Numbered from the stretch's first letter, positions 42,321 to 51,931 are shown. The stretch is 64,000 nucleotides of DNA from Aureispira sp050633105 (GCA_050633105.1 JBOEFW010000013.1:12746-76745), one strand, 5' to 3'. Notes: a model not told the origin generated them from the letters alone. A program made the numbers and translations.

Positions 42321-42370
42321 TTGGTATTTTAGTACCAAATAACTTAGCAGTTTGTAAAAGTTATTACAAA
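42321..42370. promoter_or_regulatory. Two spaced palindromes upstream of the WGR gene
   Basis: TTGGTA-TTTTAG-TACCAA (42321-42338) and TTTGTAA-AAGTTA-TTACAAA (42351-42370) have centres 31 bp apart, about 50-100 bp upstream of the ATG. Probable operators. Apart from these and the sppA terminator at 42698-42734, the 499-bp spacer 42273-42771 shows nothing I can support. Confidence 0.45.
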
Positions 42371-42697
42371 TAGAGTGATATAAGGGAGGGAATAAATTGT
42401 GCAAAAATACCATTATTGGTTTGTTTATTTTGAAATACTCCATCTGCTGATAATAAGGGCTATAATTTTATTATCTGAGCTTACTAAAGTTTCAAAAAAA
42501 ATGCTTTTTATTTAAATCCAAAACAGCGAACAAGATACACATAAAGCTAATCAATAAAACAGTTTAACAAAAAAAGAACAGGGCAATATTTTAGACTTTT
42601 TTAATGCTTGTTTCCTTTCTCTTTCTTCTTTCAGAATAGATACACAAGAGAAAAGATTAGCAAAGGCCAATCCTAAATACCTATTGCGCAAAAAAAT

Positions 42698-42734
42698 AAA
42701 GCGTCTACATTCCTTTTGGAATGTAGACGCTTTT
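42698..42734 (-). terminator. Terminator of sppA
   Basis: AAAGCGTCTACATTCC pairs with GGAATGTAGACGCTTT around a TTTT loop. On the minus strand it is followed by a T-rich tract, 38 bp after the sppA stop. Confidence 0.9.
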
Positions 42735-42771
42735 ATAGTTAGCTTGTTCGCAATGGAACAAAAGCCGTATT

Positions 42772-44616
42772 TTATTGAATATCCAAGGTATAAGGCAAAC
42801 GCATTTGCACCCCTTCCATTTCTTGAATCTGCTTCACCGCTTGCATATAGCTCATGTATTGTCTAAACTCAACAGGCGTCATTGCTTGCTTTAATTCATT
42901 GACTAAGGCTGCTTTTTCTTCCTTACTAGTCTCTTGACCAAAAGAAGCTAACAAACGCTCTTGGAAGCTTTTAGTTTTTGGATAAGCCACTGTGCGGTAA
43001 TCATCCTCTTCTAAATTAGCTGATTTAGCAACATAAGCTACCGCTTCGTCTAAGCCCCCCAATTCATCTACTAAACCAATTTCTAAGGCTTTATTACCCA
43101 GCCAAACACGACCTTGTGCTACCGCATGAACAGAATCTTTGCTGAAACCACGGCCATCACTAACACGTGTTTTAAAGACGTCATACACTTCTTCTACACT
43201 TTCTTGAATGTAGCGAGATTCTTTTTCGCCATACTTAAAGTACATGTTAGATTGAGACAACATAGAAAACTCTCCTGTGCGTACGGTATCCATAGTGACA
43301 CCCATTTTATCTTCTAATAATTCACGCATGTTAAACAACATACCAAAGACTCCAATAGAACCTGTAATGGTACGATCTTGTGCAAAGATACGCTCAGAGT
43401 TAGAAGCGATGTAATAACCACCAGAAGCAGCAACATCTCCCATAGAAGTGACTACTTTGATGCCTTGTTTTTTCGCCATCTCTAGTTCTCTCCAAATGAT
43501 GTCAGAAGCCAAAGCACTACCACCACCTGAATTGACACGCATAACAATAGCTTTTACCTTGTCATCTTTGCGAATCTTGCGAATGATGCGCGCATATTTT
43601 TCGCCACCAATAGAACCCAAGTCACCTTCACCATCAACAATGCTTCCTTCAGCATAAACAACAGCGATTTTGTTGGTCTTATCAAACTTGTAAATATCAT
43701 CTTTGTAAACGCTCAAATATTTCTTAGGAGTCGCTACTTCAATCTCATCGTCTTCATCCGTTCCCAACAATTCACGCAACTCGTCCAATACCTCATCTTT
43801 GTATTTAGTGGCGTCAATTAATTTGTGCGTAACAGCATCCGCAGGTTTGCGGATCAAGCCTTCATTTGCAATGCGGTAGAAGTCTTCTTTAGTAGGGGCA
43901 CGACTCGCGGCCAAATCCTCTAGGTAAAGGTCATACATGCCTCCTAGATATTCGGTTACTTGGCGACGGTTTTGCGCACTCATACTTTTGAGACGGAAAG
44001 GCTCTGTCGCTGATTTGAAATCACCCACATAGAAAATCTGTGCTTCTACGCCTGCTTTTTCCATCGCTCCTTTGAAGAAAGGAAATTGACCAGCAAAGCC
44101 AAAGAATTCCATGCCTCCTTCAGGATATAAATAGGCTTTGTCTGCAACAGAAGCAAAATAGTAGCTTTTTTGGCTGTAATAATTGCCATAGGCAATGATA
44201 AATTTATCGGCTTCTTTAAATTCGATAAGCTTGTCGCGCAAAACTTTAGAAGAGGCCCAACCGATTGGAACACCACTTAAATCTAAATAAATACCTTTGA
44301 TGTCACTGTTGTCTTTGGCATGTTCGATGATGCGACACATTTCAGACAAACCAATGCTTTCTTTGAATAAGCTTTCAGGATCAAATTGATCTTGTGGAGT
44401 ATTGTTACTCAATTCTGGCATTGCTTCATTCAAAGACAATTTTAAAACAGTATTTGGCTTAACAACAGGCACCATGCCTTTAGACAATTGTTGTCCCCCT
44501 AGAACGAATCCCCCTACAATTAGTCCTAAGGCAAATATAGTCCCAAGACAAGAAGTGGTGAATAATTTGAAGAAGCCTACTTTTGCTTTTACAACAGGCG
44601 GTTTTTCAGAACTCAT
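42772..44616 (-). CDS. sppA: Signal peptide peptidase SppA, long (67K) type
   Basis: 614 aa with one N-terminal membrane span ('CLGTIFALGLIVGGFVLGG'). SppA degrades cleaved signal peptides in the membrane. The Ser-Lys dyad of the family is visible: Lys160 in 'ASVADKAYLYPEGG' and Ser398 in 'GDVAASGGYYIAS'. Other landmarks are 'YAEGSIVDGEGDLGSIGG', 'VMRVNSGGGSALASDIIW' and 'GSIGVFGMLFNM'. The tandem S49 repeat arrangement agrees with the E. coli-type protein. Monocistronic. Confidence 0.95.
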   Translation of the reverse strand: MSSEKPPVVKAKVGFFKLFTTSCLGTIFALGLIVGGFVLGGQQLSKGMVPVVKPNTVLKLSLNEAMPELSNNTPQDQFDPESLFKESIGLSEMCRIIEHAKDNSDIKGIYLDLSGVPIGWASSKVLRDKLIEFKEADKFIIAYGNYYSQKSYYFASVADKAYLYPEGGMEFFGFAGQFPFFKGAMEKAGVEAQIFYVGDFKSATEPFRLKSMSAQNRRQVTEYLGGMYDLYLEDLAASRAPTKEDFYRIANEGLIRKPADAVTHKLIDATKYKDEVLDELRELLGTDEDDEIEVATPKKYLSVYKDDIYKFDKTNKIAVVYAEGSIVDGEGDLGSIGGEKYARIIRKIRKDDKVKAIVMRVNSGGGSALASDIIWRELEMAKKQGIKVVTSMGDVAASGGYYIASNSERIFAQDRTITGSIGVFGMLFNMRELLEDKMGVTMDTVRTGEFSMLSQSNMYFKYGEKESRYIQESVEEVYDVFKTRVSDGRGFSKDSVHAVAQGRVWLGNKALEIGLVDELGGLDEAVAYVAKSANLEEDDYRTVAYPKTKSFQERLLASFGQETSKEEKAALVNELKQAMTPVEFRQYMSYMQAVKQIQEMEGVQMRLPYTLDIQ

Positions 44617-44965
44617 AGATTGATTATTTTTGTGTGATAACTTGCGTGCTATGCTTTAGCAAAATTGTTTTAAACGGGAGTAGCTACAGCAAGTAAAGAA
44701 TTCATTTTAATTTGTTAACAAAGCTTTAGTTGTGTTGCTTTGTATGATAACAGTACCTTAAATATCTACTTTCCGTTCTAATTCCTAACTAGACTTAGAC
44801 CAATGCTTGTTTTTTATCTGCGAATAAACGCGGCATTAGACGAAAGGGCTTATTAAAAAGACCAAAATCGCAGAGAGGATTTTGGTCTTCTATTAAAAAG
44901 GTACTATTGGTAGGAAATCATTTTAGTAGCGTTTGGAATCATCCAAGCACCTACTAAGAGAGGAT
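44617..44965. other. 349-bp spacer between thiolase and sppA genes
   Basis: Contains the thiolase terminator (44858-44889) near its left end and must contain the sppA promoter. I cannot identify a good TAnnTTTG on the minus strand and see no small gene. Confidence 0.5.
44858..44889 (-). terminator. Terminator of the thiolase gene
   Basis: AAGACCAAAATC and GATTTTGGTCTT are exact inverted repeats around an 8-base loop, followed by TTTTTAATA on the minus strand. Confidence 0.88.
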
Positions 44966-46153
44966 TTATATTAATTCTACTAACATAGCAGAAGCACCAC
45001 CACCACCATTACAGATACCTGCAAGGCCTAATTTGCCACCTTTATTTTGCAAGGCAGTTAATAGTGTGATAACAATACGGCAACCAGAAACACCAATAGG
45101 GTGTCCCATAGCAACGGCACCACCTAGTACGTTTACTTTCTCGTGATCCAATTCTAAGATCTTCATGTTAGCAATAGCAACAGAAGAGAAGGCTTCATTG
45201 ATTTCAAATAAATCAATAGCGCTCATTTCTACTCCTGCCTTTTTAGCAGCTTTAGGCATTGCTTTAGAAGGAGTTGTTGTGAACCAGATTGGCTCTTGAG
45301 CGGCATCGGCAAAGCTTCTAATTTTAGCGATGGGTTGTACACCCAATTCTTCTGCTTTCTCTTTGCTCATCAAAACAACTGCCGCAGCACCGTCATTGAT
45401 TTTAGAAGCATTGATAGCGGATACTGTTCCTCCTTTTTTGAAGACAGCACGACCTTTTTGTACACTGGCCATATCTGTAATACGTCCATTGTCTACTTCC
45501 TCATCTCTAGTGACGATGATAGGATCTTTGCGACGTTGTGGTACACTTACCGATACAATCTCTTTATCAAATAAACCTTGCTCATACGCTTTGCGCGCAC
45601 GCTCGTAAGAAGCCAAGGCATAAGCATCTTGATCATCTTTGGTAATATCATAACCATCGGCACAGATTTCTCCACACACCCCCATCATATCACCATTGTA
45701 AGGATCTTGCAAACCATCTCTAACAATTGCATCCACCATTTGACCATTGCCATAACGAATACCTGTACGACCTGAAGGAATGTAGTGAGGGGCTTGAGAC
45801 ATGCTTTCCATACCACCAGCAACAACAACATCATTGTCACCCAACATGATAGATTGAGCCGCTAACATCATTGCTTTCATACCTGAAGCACATACTTTAT
45901 TGATGGTAGTCGCTGGTACGGTATCAGGAATACCTGATGCCAACGATACTTGCTTGGCAGGTGCTTGACCTGTATTTGCTGTCAATACGCAACCCATGAA
46001 GACTTCATTAATGGCAGTTGGCTCAATTCCTGCGCGCTCAATAGCTCCTGTAATGGCCGTTTTGCCCAAGTCAATGGCGCTAACAGATGATAGAACACCG
46101 CCCAAGTTTCCGATAGGCGTTCTAGCCACAGATACAATATAAACTTCTTTCAT
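44966..46153 (-). CDS. Acetyl-CoA C-acetyltransferase (thiolase)
   Basis: 395 aa. It joins or cleaves acetyl units on CoA. Catalytic Cys88 in 'NKVCASGMKAMMLA', the general-base His in 'GGAVAMGHPIGVSG' and the second Cys in 'GICNGGGGASAML' are intact. 'VSVARTPIGNLGG' and 'GGMESMSQAPHY' match the biosynthetic AtoB/PhbA type. Together with the two acyl-CoA dehydrogenases in the window it fits fatty-acid or amino-acid oxidation. Has its own promoter (46193-46200). Confidence 0.94.
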   Translation of the reverse strand: MKEVYIVSVARTPIGNLGGVLSSVSAIDLGKTAITGAIERAGIEPTAINEVFMGCVLTANTGQAPAKQVSLASGIPDTVPATTINKVCASGMKAMMLAAQSIMLGDNDVVVAGGMESMSQAPHYIPSGRTGIRYGNGQMVDAIVRDGLQDPYNGDMMGVCGEICADGYDITKDDQDAYALASYERARKAYEQGLFDKEIVSVSVPQRRKDPIIVTRDEEVDNGRITDMASVQKGRAVFKKGGTVSAINASKINDGAAAVVLMSKEKAEELGVQPIAKIRSFADAAQEPIWFTTTPSKAMPKAAKKAGVEMSAIDLFEINEAFSSVAIANMKILELDHEKVNVLGGAVAMGHPIGVSGCRIVITLLTALQNKGGKLGLAGICNGGGGASAMLVELI

Positions 46154-46192
46154 GTTTCTCTATTATAGTTCGTGATTCGTGTAAAATTAGTG

Positions 46193-46200
46193 CAAAGGTA
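46193..46200 (-). promoter_or_regulatory. -7 element of the thiolase gene
   Basis: The complement reads TACCTTTG (TAnnTTTG), 40 bp before the ATG. Confidence 0.5.
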
Positions 46201-46269
46201 AGAAAAAAAATGTATTTATATAGCGCTGCATTACGTTGTACCTCCTTTGAAGGTCATAAGATCAAAGCC

Positions 46270-47013
46270 CTAAACCAGCTCTTTAATCGCTAAGCGCTCC
46301 AAGTATAATTGTACGGTATTGTGCAAGCCCAAATACAAGGCATCTGCCACCAAGGCGTGGCCAATAGAAACTTCTAATAGATTGGGAATTTGCTCGTTAA
46401 AATAACGCAAATTATCTAAGTTGAGATCATGTCCTGCATTCAAGTCTAAACCTATTTCTTGTGCTATTTTTGCACCTTGTACATAAGGCGCAATGGCAGC
46501 CGCACGATCTTGGTGGTATTGTGCCGCATAGGGCCCTGTATAAAACTCGATGCGATCAGCGCCTACTTTTTTGGCACCTTCAATCATAGCGGCAGAAGTC
46601 CCACAAAAAATAGAGACTCGAATATTTTTCTCTTGTAATGCAGCAATCGTTTCAGTTAAAAAATCAGCATGAGTAAGGGTATCCCAACCACTATCAGAAG
46701 TCAAGGCGCCTGGAGAGTCAGGAACTAAGGTACATTGATCAGGGGCATTTTGGAGCACCAGATCCATGAATTTTGAAGTACGTGGATTGCCTTCTATATT
46801 AAATTCTGTGGTGGTCAGTTTTTTTAGAACAGGAACATCTGCGTAGCGAATGTGGCGTTCATCTGGTCGAGGATGTACGGTGATTCCCTCGGCTCCAAAG
46901 CGCTCTAAGTCTTGGCAAACTTTTTCTAAATTAGGAAAATTACTGCCACGAGCATTTCTGATAAGTGCAATCTTATTGACATTGACACTTAGACGCGTTT
47001 TTGTCGTATTCAT
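46270..47013 (-). CDS. pdxJ: Pyridoxine 5'-phosphate synthase
   Basis: 247 aa, last step of DXP-dependent vitamin B6 synthesis (3-amino-2-oxopropyl phosphate plus deoxyxylulose phosphate). The TIM-barrel signature is complete: 'RLSVNVNKIALIRNARG', 'GAEGITVHPRPDERHIRYADV', 'FNIEGNPRTSKFMDLVL', 'CTLVPDSPGALTSDSGWD', 'RIEFYTGPYA' and 'LNAGHDLNLDNL'. The usual 'LTEGG' at the loop is written 'LTSDSGWD', a normal variant. It is 40 bp downstream of an SDR gene on the same strand and probably co-transcribed. Confidence 0.95.
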   Translation of the reverse strand: MNTTKTRLSVNVNKIALIRNARGSNFPNLEKVCQDLERFGAEGITVHPRPDERHIRYADVPVLKKLTTTEFNIEGNPRTSKFMDLVLQNAPDQCTLVPDSPGALTSDSGWDTLTHADFLTETIAALQEKNIRVSIFCGTSAAMIEGAKKVGADRIEFYTGPYAAQYHQDRAAAIAPYVQGAKIAQEIGLDLNAGHDLNLDNLRYFNEQIPNLLEVSIGHALVADALYLGLHNTVQLYLERLAIKELV

Positions 47014-47053
47014 ACTAGCTATGGTATTTTATGATAAGAACAGAAGACGTTGC

Positions 47054-47899
47054 TTAAAGTAAGCCTAAGCGTTGTCCAATAATTTTGAGGAAAGTACGGG
47101 GAGGTAATAAACGGGGTACAGTCCAGTTTTTTAATTTATTGTGAACCAACACATAGTGAAATTTAGGTTGGCGCTTTTCGATGATATCTGCGACTATTTG
47201 CCCAAACTTACTTTGTTCAAAGCCATCTTGAGAATGTTCTTCTACAAAGGCTTCTAATTTTCGAATGGCTGGTTGATAATCAGTATGGTCATACTGGTGC
47301 ATGTCTTCTTTTTTGGCCTTATCCCAAATCGGTGTTTTGACAACACCAGGCGCTAAGACCACGACATCAATGCCATAGAGTAACATTTCTGCACGCAGAC
47401 TTTGAGAGAAGCCTTCTATGGCATGCTTGCTAGCACCATAAGGCCCCATAAAAGGAAATGCCCTACTTCCTGCGATGGAACCTACATTAAAAATCTTACC
47501 AGGAGCATGGGGGCAGTCTTTACGCGCTCCAACTAAGGGGGCAAATGCTTTTGTGGTGGCGATCACCCCAAAAAGATTAACTTCAAATTGTCGCCTCCAT
47601 TCCTCTAACGGTAAATGTAAGATTGGTCCACCAACAGCAATGCCAGCATTGTTAATCAAGGCAAAAAGACCTTCTTGACCAATCTCTTGCGCGACTTCTT
47701 CGGCGGCTGCTTGGACAGCGCTTTCATTGGTCACATCAAACAATAAAGGGCGAAAGTTGTTGCCCAATTCTTGGACCAAGCGTTGTCCATCTGCTGTTTT
47801 GCGAACCGAACCAAACACACGGTAACCACGATGGACCAATTCTTTGGCCATCACATAACCAATGCCTGTAGAGGCGCCTGTAATAACAATGTTCTTCAT
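47054..47899 (-). CDS. Short-chain dehydrogenase/reductase
   Basis: 281 aa. Rossmann motif 'VITGASTGIGYVMAKEL' (TGxxxGIG), 'NNAGIAVGGPI', catalytic Ser in 'NVGSIAGSRAF', and Tyr/Lys in 'GPYGASKHAIEGF'. The C-terminal extension ('EAFVEEHSQDGFEQSKFGQIVADIIEKRQPKFHYVL' zone) is as in classical SDRs acting on lipids or steroids. Substrate unknown. First gene of a probable SDR-pdxJ unit. Confidence 0.9.
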   Translation of the reverse strand: MKNIVITGASTGIGYVMAKELVHRGYRVFGSVRKTADGQRLVQELGNNFRPLLFDVTNESAVQAAAEEVAQEIGQEGLFALINNAGIAVGGPILHLPLEEWRRQFEVNLFGVIATTKAFAPLVGARKDCPHAPGKIFNVGSIAGSRAFPFMGPYGASKHAIEGFSQSLRAEMLLYGIDVVVLAPGVVKTPIWDKAKKEDMHQYDHTDYQPAIRKLEAFVEEHSQDGFEQSKFGQIVADIIEKRQPKFHYVLVHNKLKNWTVPRLLPPRTFLKIIGQRLGLL

Positions 47900-48128
47900 A
47901 TGGATAAATTAAACAGCGCTGTATTATGAATAAAAGCACTTTTGGGTAATGCAATAGCTCGACAAGATAGGGAAGTTCTTAGAAAAAGAGGCGAGTGAAG
48001 AGAGAAGGGACTGTCTCTTGCTTTGTTGTAGGGAAAAATAAAGGCTAAAAAATAGAGAACAACAGCAAAGAAAGTCTATTTTTAGGAAGAGTTGATGGAG
48101 GAAAATAGTGTGTTTTTAACAGAAAAAC

Positions 48129-49043
48129 TCACTCCAAACCAGACAAATCATCCAACAAATTATCCTGATGAATTGGATCAAAATCAGGTTCAGGCGCTTT
48201 GGTTTGCCAAAATAAAATAGAAGAAAGTGCAATGACCATACTGCACCCGCCAATCCACCAACCTTTGGTTTCTTGCATGGTATAACTATAGCCATTAAAA
48301 TAAACAATTGCACTGTAAAGGGTAAAACCGATTAAGGTGAAGAAAAGAGCAGCGCGCCACTGGTTGCTGTTTTTAGTCAGAATAAGTAGGGCAAAGGAGA
48401 GGATGCAAGCAAGAATGAGAATAAGGTGGTAATTCATCTCAGGGACTTTAACCGCTCTACCCTCAGGAACCATCACATTTTCATGATGTTCCCAGCCTAA
48501 TTCAGTGGATTCGGCAACTAATTCAGCATCCCATTGTAAATAGTAAAAGCCTAAAGACAGCAGCCCTCCATAAGTCAAGGCTTGTAATAAGAAAATGTAT
48601 TTTAAGGTTTTATTGGTATAGTTGGTTAGATCATATTCAAAAGCCAGCATTCCATGCCCAACCAATTGCGAGACACTCGTAATAATCCACCATATTTTAG
48701 ACTCATTCATGCTGATATCTCCATCAATAAGAAATAAAAATAAGTAACTGACTAGGAAGCTGATATTTATCAACAATAACGTTTTTATCAAGGCTGTTTT
48801 ATCAGAAGGAAGTAGGTGCAAAACAAAGGCAGACCCCAAGGTAGAAAAGAGCCAAAGTCCAAAATATTGGTTTTCGGGACTTGATAAAGATGGCCCATTG
48901 TAGTTTTGCCAACCTTCTTCAAAAAAAACAGCCAATAATTGCTGATCTAACTCCAAATAATGAAAACCCAAAAAGAACAACAAACCATACCAACCAATAC
49001 TTAAAAAAGCAGCAATCCTTAAAACCATAAAACAAGCATTCAA
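48129..49043 (-). CDS. Multi-pass membrane protein, unknown family
   Basis: 304 aa (an alternative ATG five residues in is possible). Eight membrane helices in two similar halves: 'SIGWYGLLFFLGFHYLELDQQLLAVFFEEGW' is echoed by 'YGGLLSLGFYYLQWDAELVAESTELGW', so the protein looks like an internal duplication of a four-helix unit. The C-terminal tail is acidic ('DFDPIHQDNLLDDLSGLE'). A truncated and frameshifted paralogue lies immediately upstream (49157-49437). Function unknown. Confidence 0.75.
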   Translation of the reverse strand: MNACFMVLRIAAFLSIGWYGLLFFLGFHYLELDQQLLAVFFEEGWQNYNGPSLSSPENQYFGLWLFSTLGSAFVLHLLPSDKTALIKTLLLINISFLVSYLFLFLIDGDISMNESKIWWIITSVSQLVGHGMLAFEYDLTNYTNKTLKYIFLLQALTYGGLLSLGFYYLQWDAELVAESTELGWEHHENVMVPEGRAVKVPEMNYHLILILACILSFALLILTKNSNQWRAALFFTLIGFTLYSAIVYFNGYSYTMQETKGWWIGGCSMVIALSSILFWQTKAPEPDFDPIHQDNLLDDLSGLE

Positions 49044-49069
49044 TGGATGAAAATAAATAAGAAGTCAGC

Positions 49070-49177
49070 AAAAAGGCGGTTCGCTTAGCCAGCTCCTTCC
49101 TATGCCTACTCCAATCCGTGGCAGTTGTTAATTCTTTAGACGATTATTTTTATAAATTAACTTCTGTTACACAGTGC
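49070..49177 (-). repeat. Dispersed intergenic repeat, copy 2
   Basis: On the minus strand it contains CACTGTGTAACAGAAGTTAA, CTGCCAC, GGAAGGAGCTGG and TAAGCGAACCGCC in the same order as copy 1 at 8187-8296. The reading frame of the adjacent pseudogene ends inside it. Confidence 0.75.
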
Positions 49178-49437
49178 TAAGTTAGAAAGATCGCCTAATA
49201 AATCATCTTGATAGATGGGATCTCTTTTAGGCGACGGAGCTTTATTGTTCCAATAATAATTGAAAAGAAAGTTAGAATACAATCAATCGTCCACCCAATC
49301 ATACTTTTCGTTAAGGTACAAATCATAGCGTTATTGTAGGCAATGACACTAAAACCAAAGAGAAATAAGGTGAGCATTCTAAATAAACTCAATACCAATT
49401 GGAGCTTTTTAGAAGAGAACTGATAAAAGAAAAACAA
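49157..49437 (-). pseudogene. Truncated, frameshifted paralogue of the 48129-49043 membrane protein
   Basis: The first frame (49437 down to about 49260) encodes 'LFLFGFSVIAYNN...SMIGWTIDCILTFFSIII', which aligns with 'LIGFTLYSAIVYFNG...GWWIGGCSMVIALSSILF' near the C-terminus of the neighbour. A one-base shift at the ATT repeat (around 49256-49262) then gives 'WNNKAPSPKRDPIYQDDLLGDLS', matching 'WQTKAPEPDFDPIHQDNLLDDLS'. Only the last two helices and the tail remain, with an in-frame stop directly before the fragment. It ends in the dispersed repeat. This is a decaying gene copy. Confidence 0.8.
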
Positions 49438-49519
49438 CTAAAAAATGATTCTTTTTTCCTAGTTAAATAAGAAAAAGGACAAGGCAGGTATGGATAAACA
49501 ACCCAATAACCAACAGCTA

Positions 49520-51931
49520 CTAATGATCCAGACAGCGCTTACAATAGATGGCTTTAAATTCAGCATTGTGCATCAATTGATAATTGGTGTTCATCCAAGT
49601 ACACCATCTACTGGAATTCATGGTTAATGCCTTTTCCAAATCCTCCAAATAAGTTTTTTCTAAAGCTTGATTAAAATCTTGTTCTAAGGTAGAGGTTTGT
49701 ACATACGTGAAGTAGGTGTCTTCATGGTTGGGAGCGGTTTTTAGGCTGTTTTTTAATAAATCAATAGCCCAAGTGAAACGATAATTCTGATTGAAGTATT
49801 TTGCTAAATAGAGCGACTCATCTATTTTTAAATCTTGGCTAGCATAATGTTTACGAACATATTTTAAGGAATTGTCTCGTTTTTCGTATTCAAATTTTTG
49901 ATAAAAATAATCCGCTGCTGCCAAATGAAAATTGAGTTTTAGACGGTTAATTTCCACCTGATTCCAAGTACTCCGTTGGCCATAAATCTCCACATCAGAG
50001 AAGCCTAATATTTTTTGGTAGAGTTGTGTTACATCTAGAATACTTTCGCGGGTATAGCGCATATATTTGATAGCGAAGGCGCTTAGGTTATATTGTAAGG
50101 GCAAATCAGTTTCTGACAAAGACACTAAGGTCATCAATCTATCCACAAAAGCTTGATCAACACTAAAAAATGGATCGCCCCAATTGGGAACCAAAACAGA
50201 GTGGGGGATGTAATCACTAAAAAATAATTCTACAGCGATTTGATTGCTCAGCATTGGACTATATGCTTTTTCTAAAGGGATTTTAGTGGCTAATAAGGTT
50301 GCTTTGTCTAGTTTGTCATTCACAAAAGCATACACCATTTTAGATTGTACTTCTAAGGCGGCCTCTATTTCCTTTGCTTCTAAAAGCTGTTCAAATTGAG
50401 CTAATAAGGCAACTTCATCTACCTGAATATTTTCAAAAGCTTTTTCTGTGGAAATTTTTAGAGTGATTTGTGTTTGGCGTTGCTGGGCTAATAAATAGTC
50501 TACTTTATCCAACAATTTTTTGTCTGTATTTAAACGCCGTTGAATTTGAGTATTGGTCATTTCTAACAAAAAAGCAAAGGGGGTTCCTTTGATTTGTTGG
50601 CGAAATAGATCCCAACGTTCTAAGGTGTGGTAATTGATGATTGGAGGAGAATATCCAGCCTGTTCAAACAACTGTTTAATATATTGGGCTCGGTCAATTC
50701 CAAGCTGTTCATTCTTTTCACTGCTTCCCTCAATGGAACTGGTCGCAAAAATATGCACCCGTTGAATGCTCTTTTTATGAGTGCTAATTAAGTTTTTAAT
50801 ACGAGTTATTTCTGTGTTATCTAAACTTGATTTTCCTTGGGCAAATTGCACTTTTGTAACAGCTTCTTTATAATCTAAGTTGTTTATTTTGAAGGTCGTG
50901 TGCCAAACAGGGAGGATTTTAACCAGAGGAATATCATTGACAGGGACTTCTAAATAACTAGAATGACTACAGGCACAGTTATTACGAACACTAATCACAT
51001 TCAATTGATAATTGTCGACCAAGCCTTTTGGAAGAACCCCCAAAAACGCCAAGAATTTATTTTGGGAATGCATTGGATTATTAGCTAAGAGCTCTTTTTT
51101 AAATTTGGGTGGAAGAGAAACGCCTTGGTAAGGACCTATAGCGCTTGTTAAATTAGGTTGATCACAAGGAAATTGCTTCCGTTCAACAATGTCAATAGCA
51201 AAACCATCTTGCTCACTGGTTAAGAAGTATTGTTCAATGTGTTTTAGATTGTGATAATGTAGATAAACAGAGTCTTTTTTTACAACAATAAAATTAGCCA
51301 AAACTTCCGCTATAGCCTTGGTATGATTATAGGCCTTGCAAGAATTATTGAAAGGGGAAAGACCATAATTATCCGATACAACCTTAGAAAAGAAACGGGC
51401 TTTTAGTCCTGCAAAAACATGAGTAGCATAAATAATCGGTTGCCTAGTTTTGGGATCTTTGCCCAATCGAAAACGAATGCCTGAATATTCATAATTGGGG
51501 GCAATTATATTTTCATAATGTGGCGGAGAATTCATCCAAGCTTGAAAAAAAGCTTCTGCAACAGTGGCATAGGTGCTTTCTGAGTAGACAGGAACTAAGG
51601 CAACATTTTCACCCACTAAATTGAAGTTACCACCAAATTTAGCAACTCTCAAAGAAGGGGTTTTAAAACTAGCATTCTTTTGTTCGTGTGTTAACATTTT
51701 AACACTCCCTTGATAAGAAGAGTGATTGGCCGCAGCTTTGACCAAGGCACTTTCTGTTTGTAAATTTCCTAGCGTTTTTTCTTGACGATGGGCGTTGATT
51801 TTTTCAAGAATCAATGTTTCTAAGAGTGCTTCTGAAAGACTACGAGTTTCTAGAGGAGAACTGCTTGTTTGTGCATGGGTTGCAATAGAAAATAAGCTTG
51901 TTATTATAAAGAGAAAATAAATCAATTTCAT
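49520..51931 (-). CDS. Exported CAP-domain protein with OmpA-like module and helical C-terminus
   Basis: 803 aa. Signal peptide to 'SIATHAQ'. Residues about 37-175 are a CAP/SCP domain ('LETLILEKINAHRQEKTLGNL', 'AAANHSSYQ', 'LTHEQKN', 'GENVALVP', 'AFFQAWMNSPPHYENI'). Residues about 355-430 resemble an OmpA peptidoglycan-binding fold ('KVQFAQGKSSLDNTEITRI', 'HIFATSSIEGSSEKNEQLGIDRAQYI'). The last 250 residues are helical and TPR-like ('YLAKYFNQNYRFTWAIDLLKNSLKTAPNHEDTY' zone), ending 'AIYCKRCLDH'. Probably cell-envelope associated; the combination suggests tethering to peptidoglycan. No T9SS tail seen. Confidence 0.82.
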   Translation of the reverse strand: MKLIYFLFIITSLFSIATHAQTSSSPLETRSLSEALLETLILEKINAHRQEKTLGNLQTESALVKAAANHSSYQGSVKMLTHEQKNASFKTPSLRVAKFGGNFNLVGENVALVPVYSESTYATVAEAFFQAWMNSPPHYENIIAPNYEYSGIRFRLGKDPKTRQPIIYATHVFAGLKARFFSKVVSDNYGLSPFNNSCKAYNHTKAIAEVLANFIVVKKDSVYLHYHNLKHIEQYFLTSEQDGFAIDIVERKQFPCDQPNLTSAIGPYQGVSLPPKFKKELLANNPMHSQNKFLAFLGVLPKGLVDNYQLNVISVRNNCACSHSSYLEVPVNDIPLVKILPVWHTTFKINNLDYKEAVTKVQFAQGKSSLDNTEITRIKNLISTHKKSIQRVHIFATSSIEGSSEKNEQLGIDRAQYIKQLFEQAGYSPPIINYHTLERWDLFRQQIKGTPFAFLLEMTNTQIQRRLNTDKKLLDKVDYLLAQQRQTQITLKISTEKAFENIQVDEVALLAQFEQLLEAKEIEAALEVQSKMVYAFVNDKLDKATLLATKIPLEKAYSPMLSNQIAVELFFSDYIPHSVLVPNWGDPFFSVDQAFVDRLMTLVSLSETDLPLQYNLSAFAIKYMRYTRESILDVTQLYQKILGFSDVEIYGQRSTWNQVEINRLKLNFHLAAADYFYQKFEYEKRDNSLKYVRKHYASQDLKIDESLYLAKYFNQNYRFTWAIDLLKNSLKTAPNHEDTYFTYVQTSTLEQDFNQALEKTYLEDLEKALTMNSSRWCTWMNTNYQLMHNAEFKAIYCKRCLDH

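Noticed and set aside
49195..49437. 80-residue membrane ORF as an intact small gene
   Set aside because: It starts at TTG directly after a stop, and the tail expected from its paralogue continues in another frame, so it is a pseudogene fragment.
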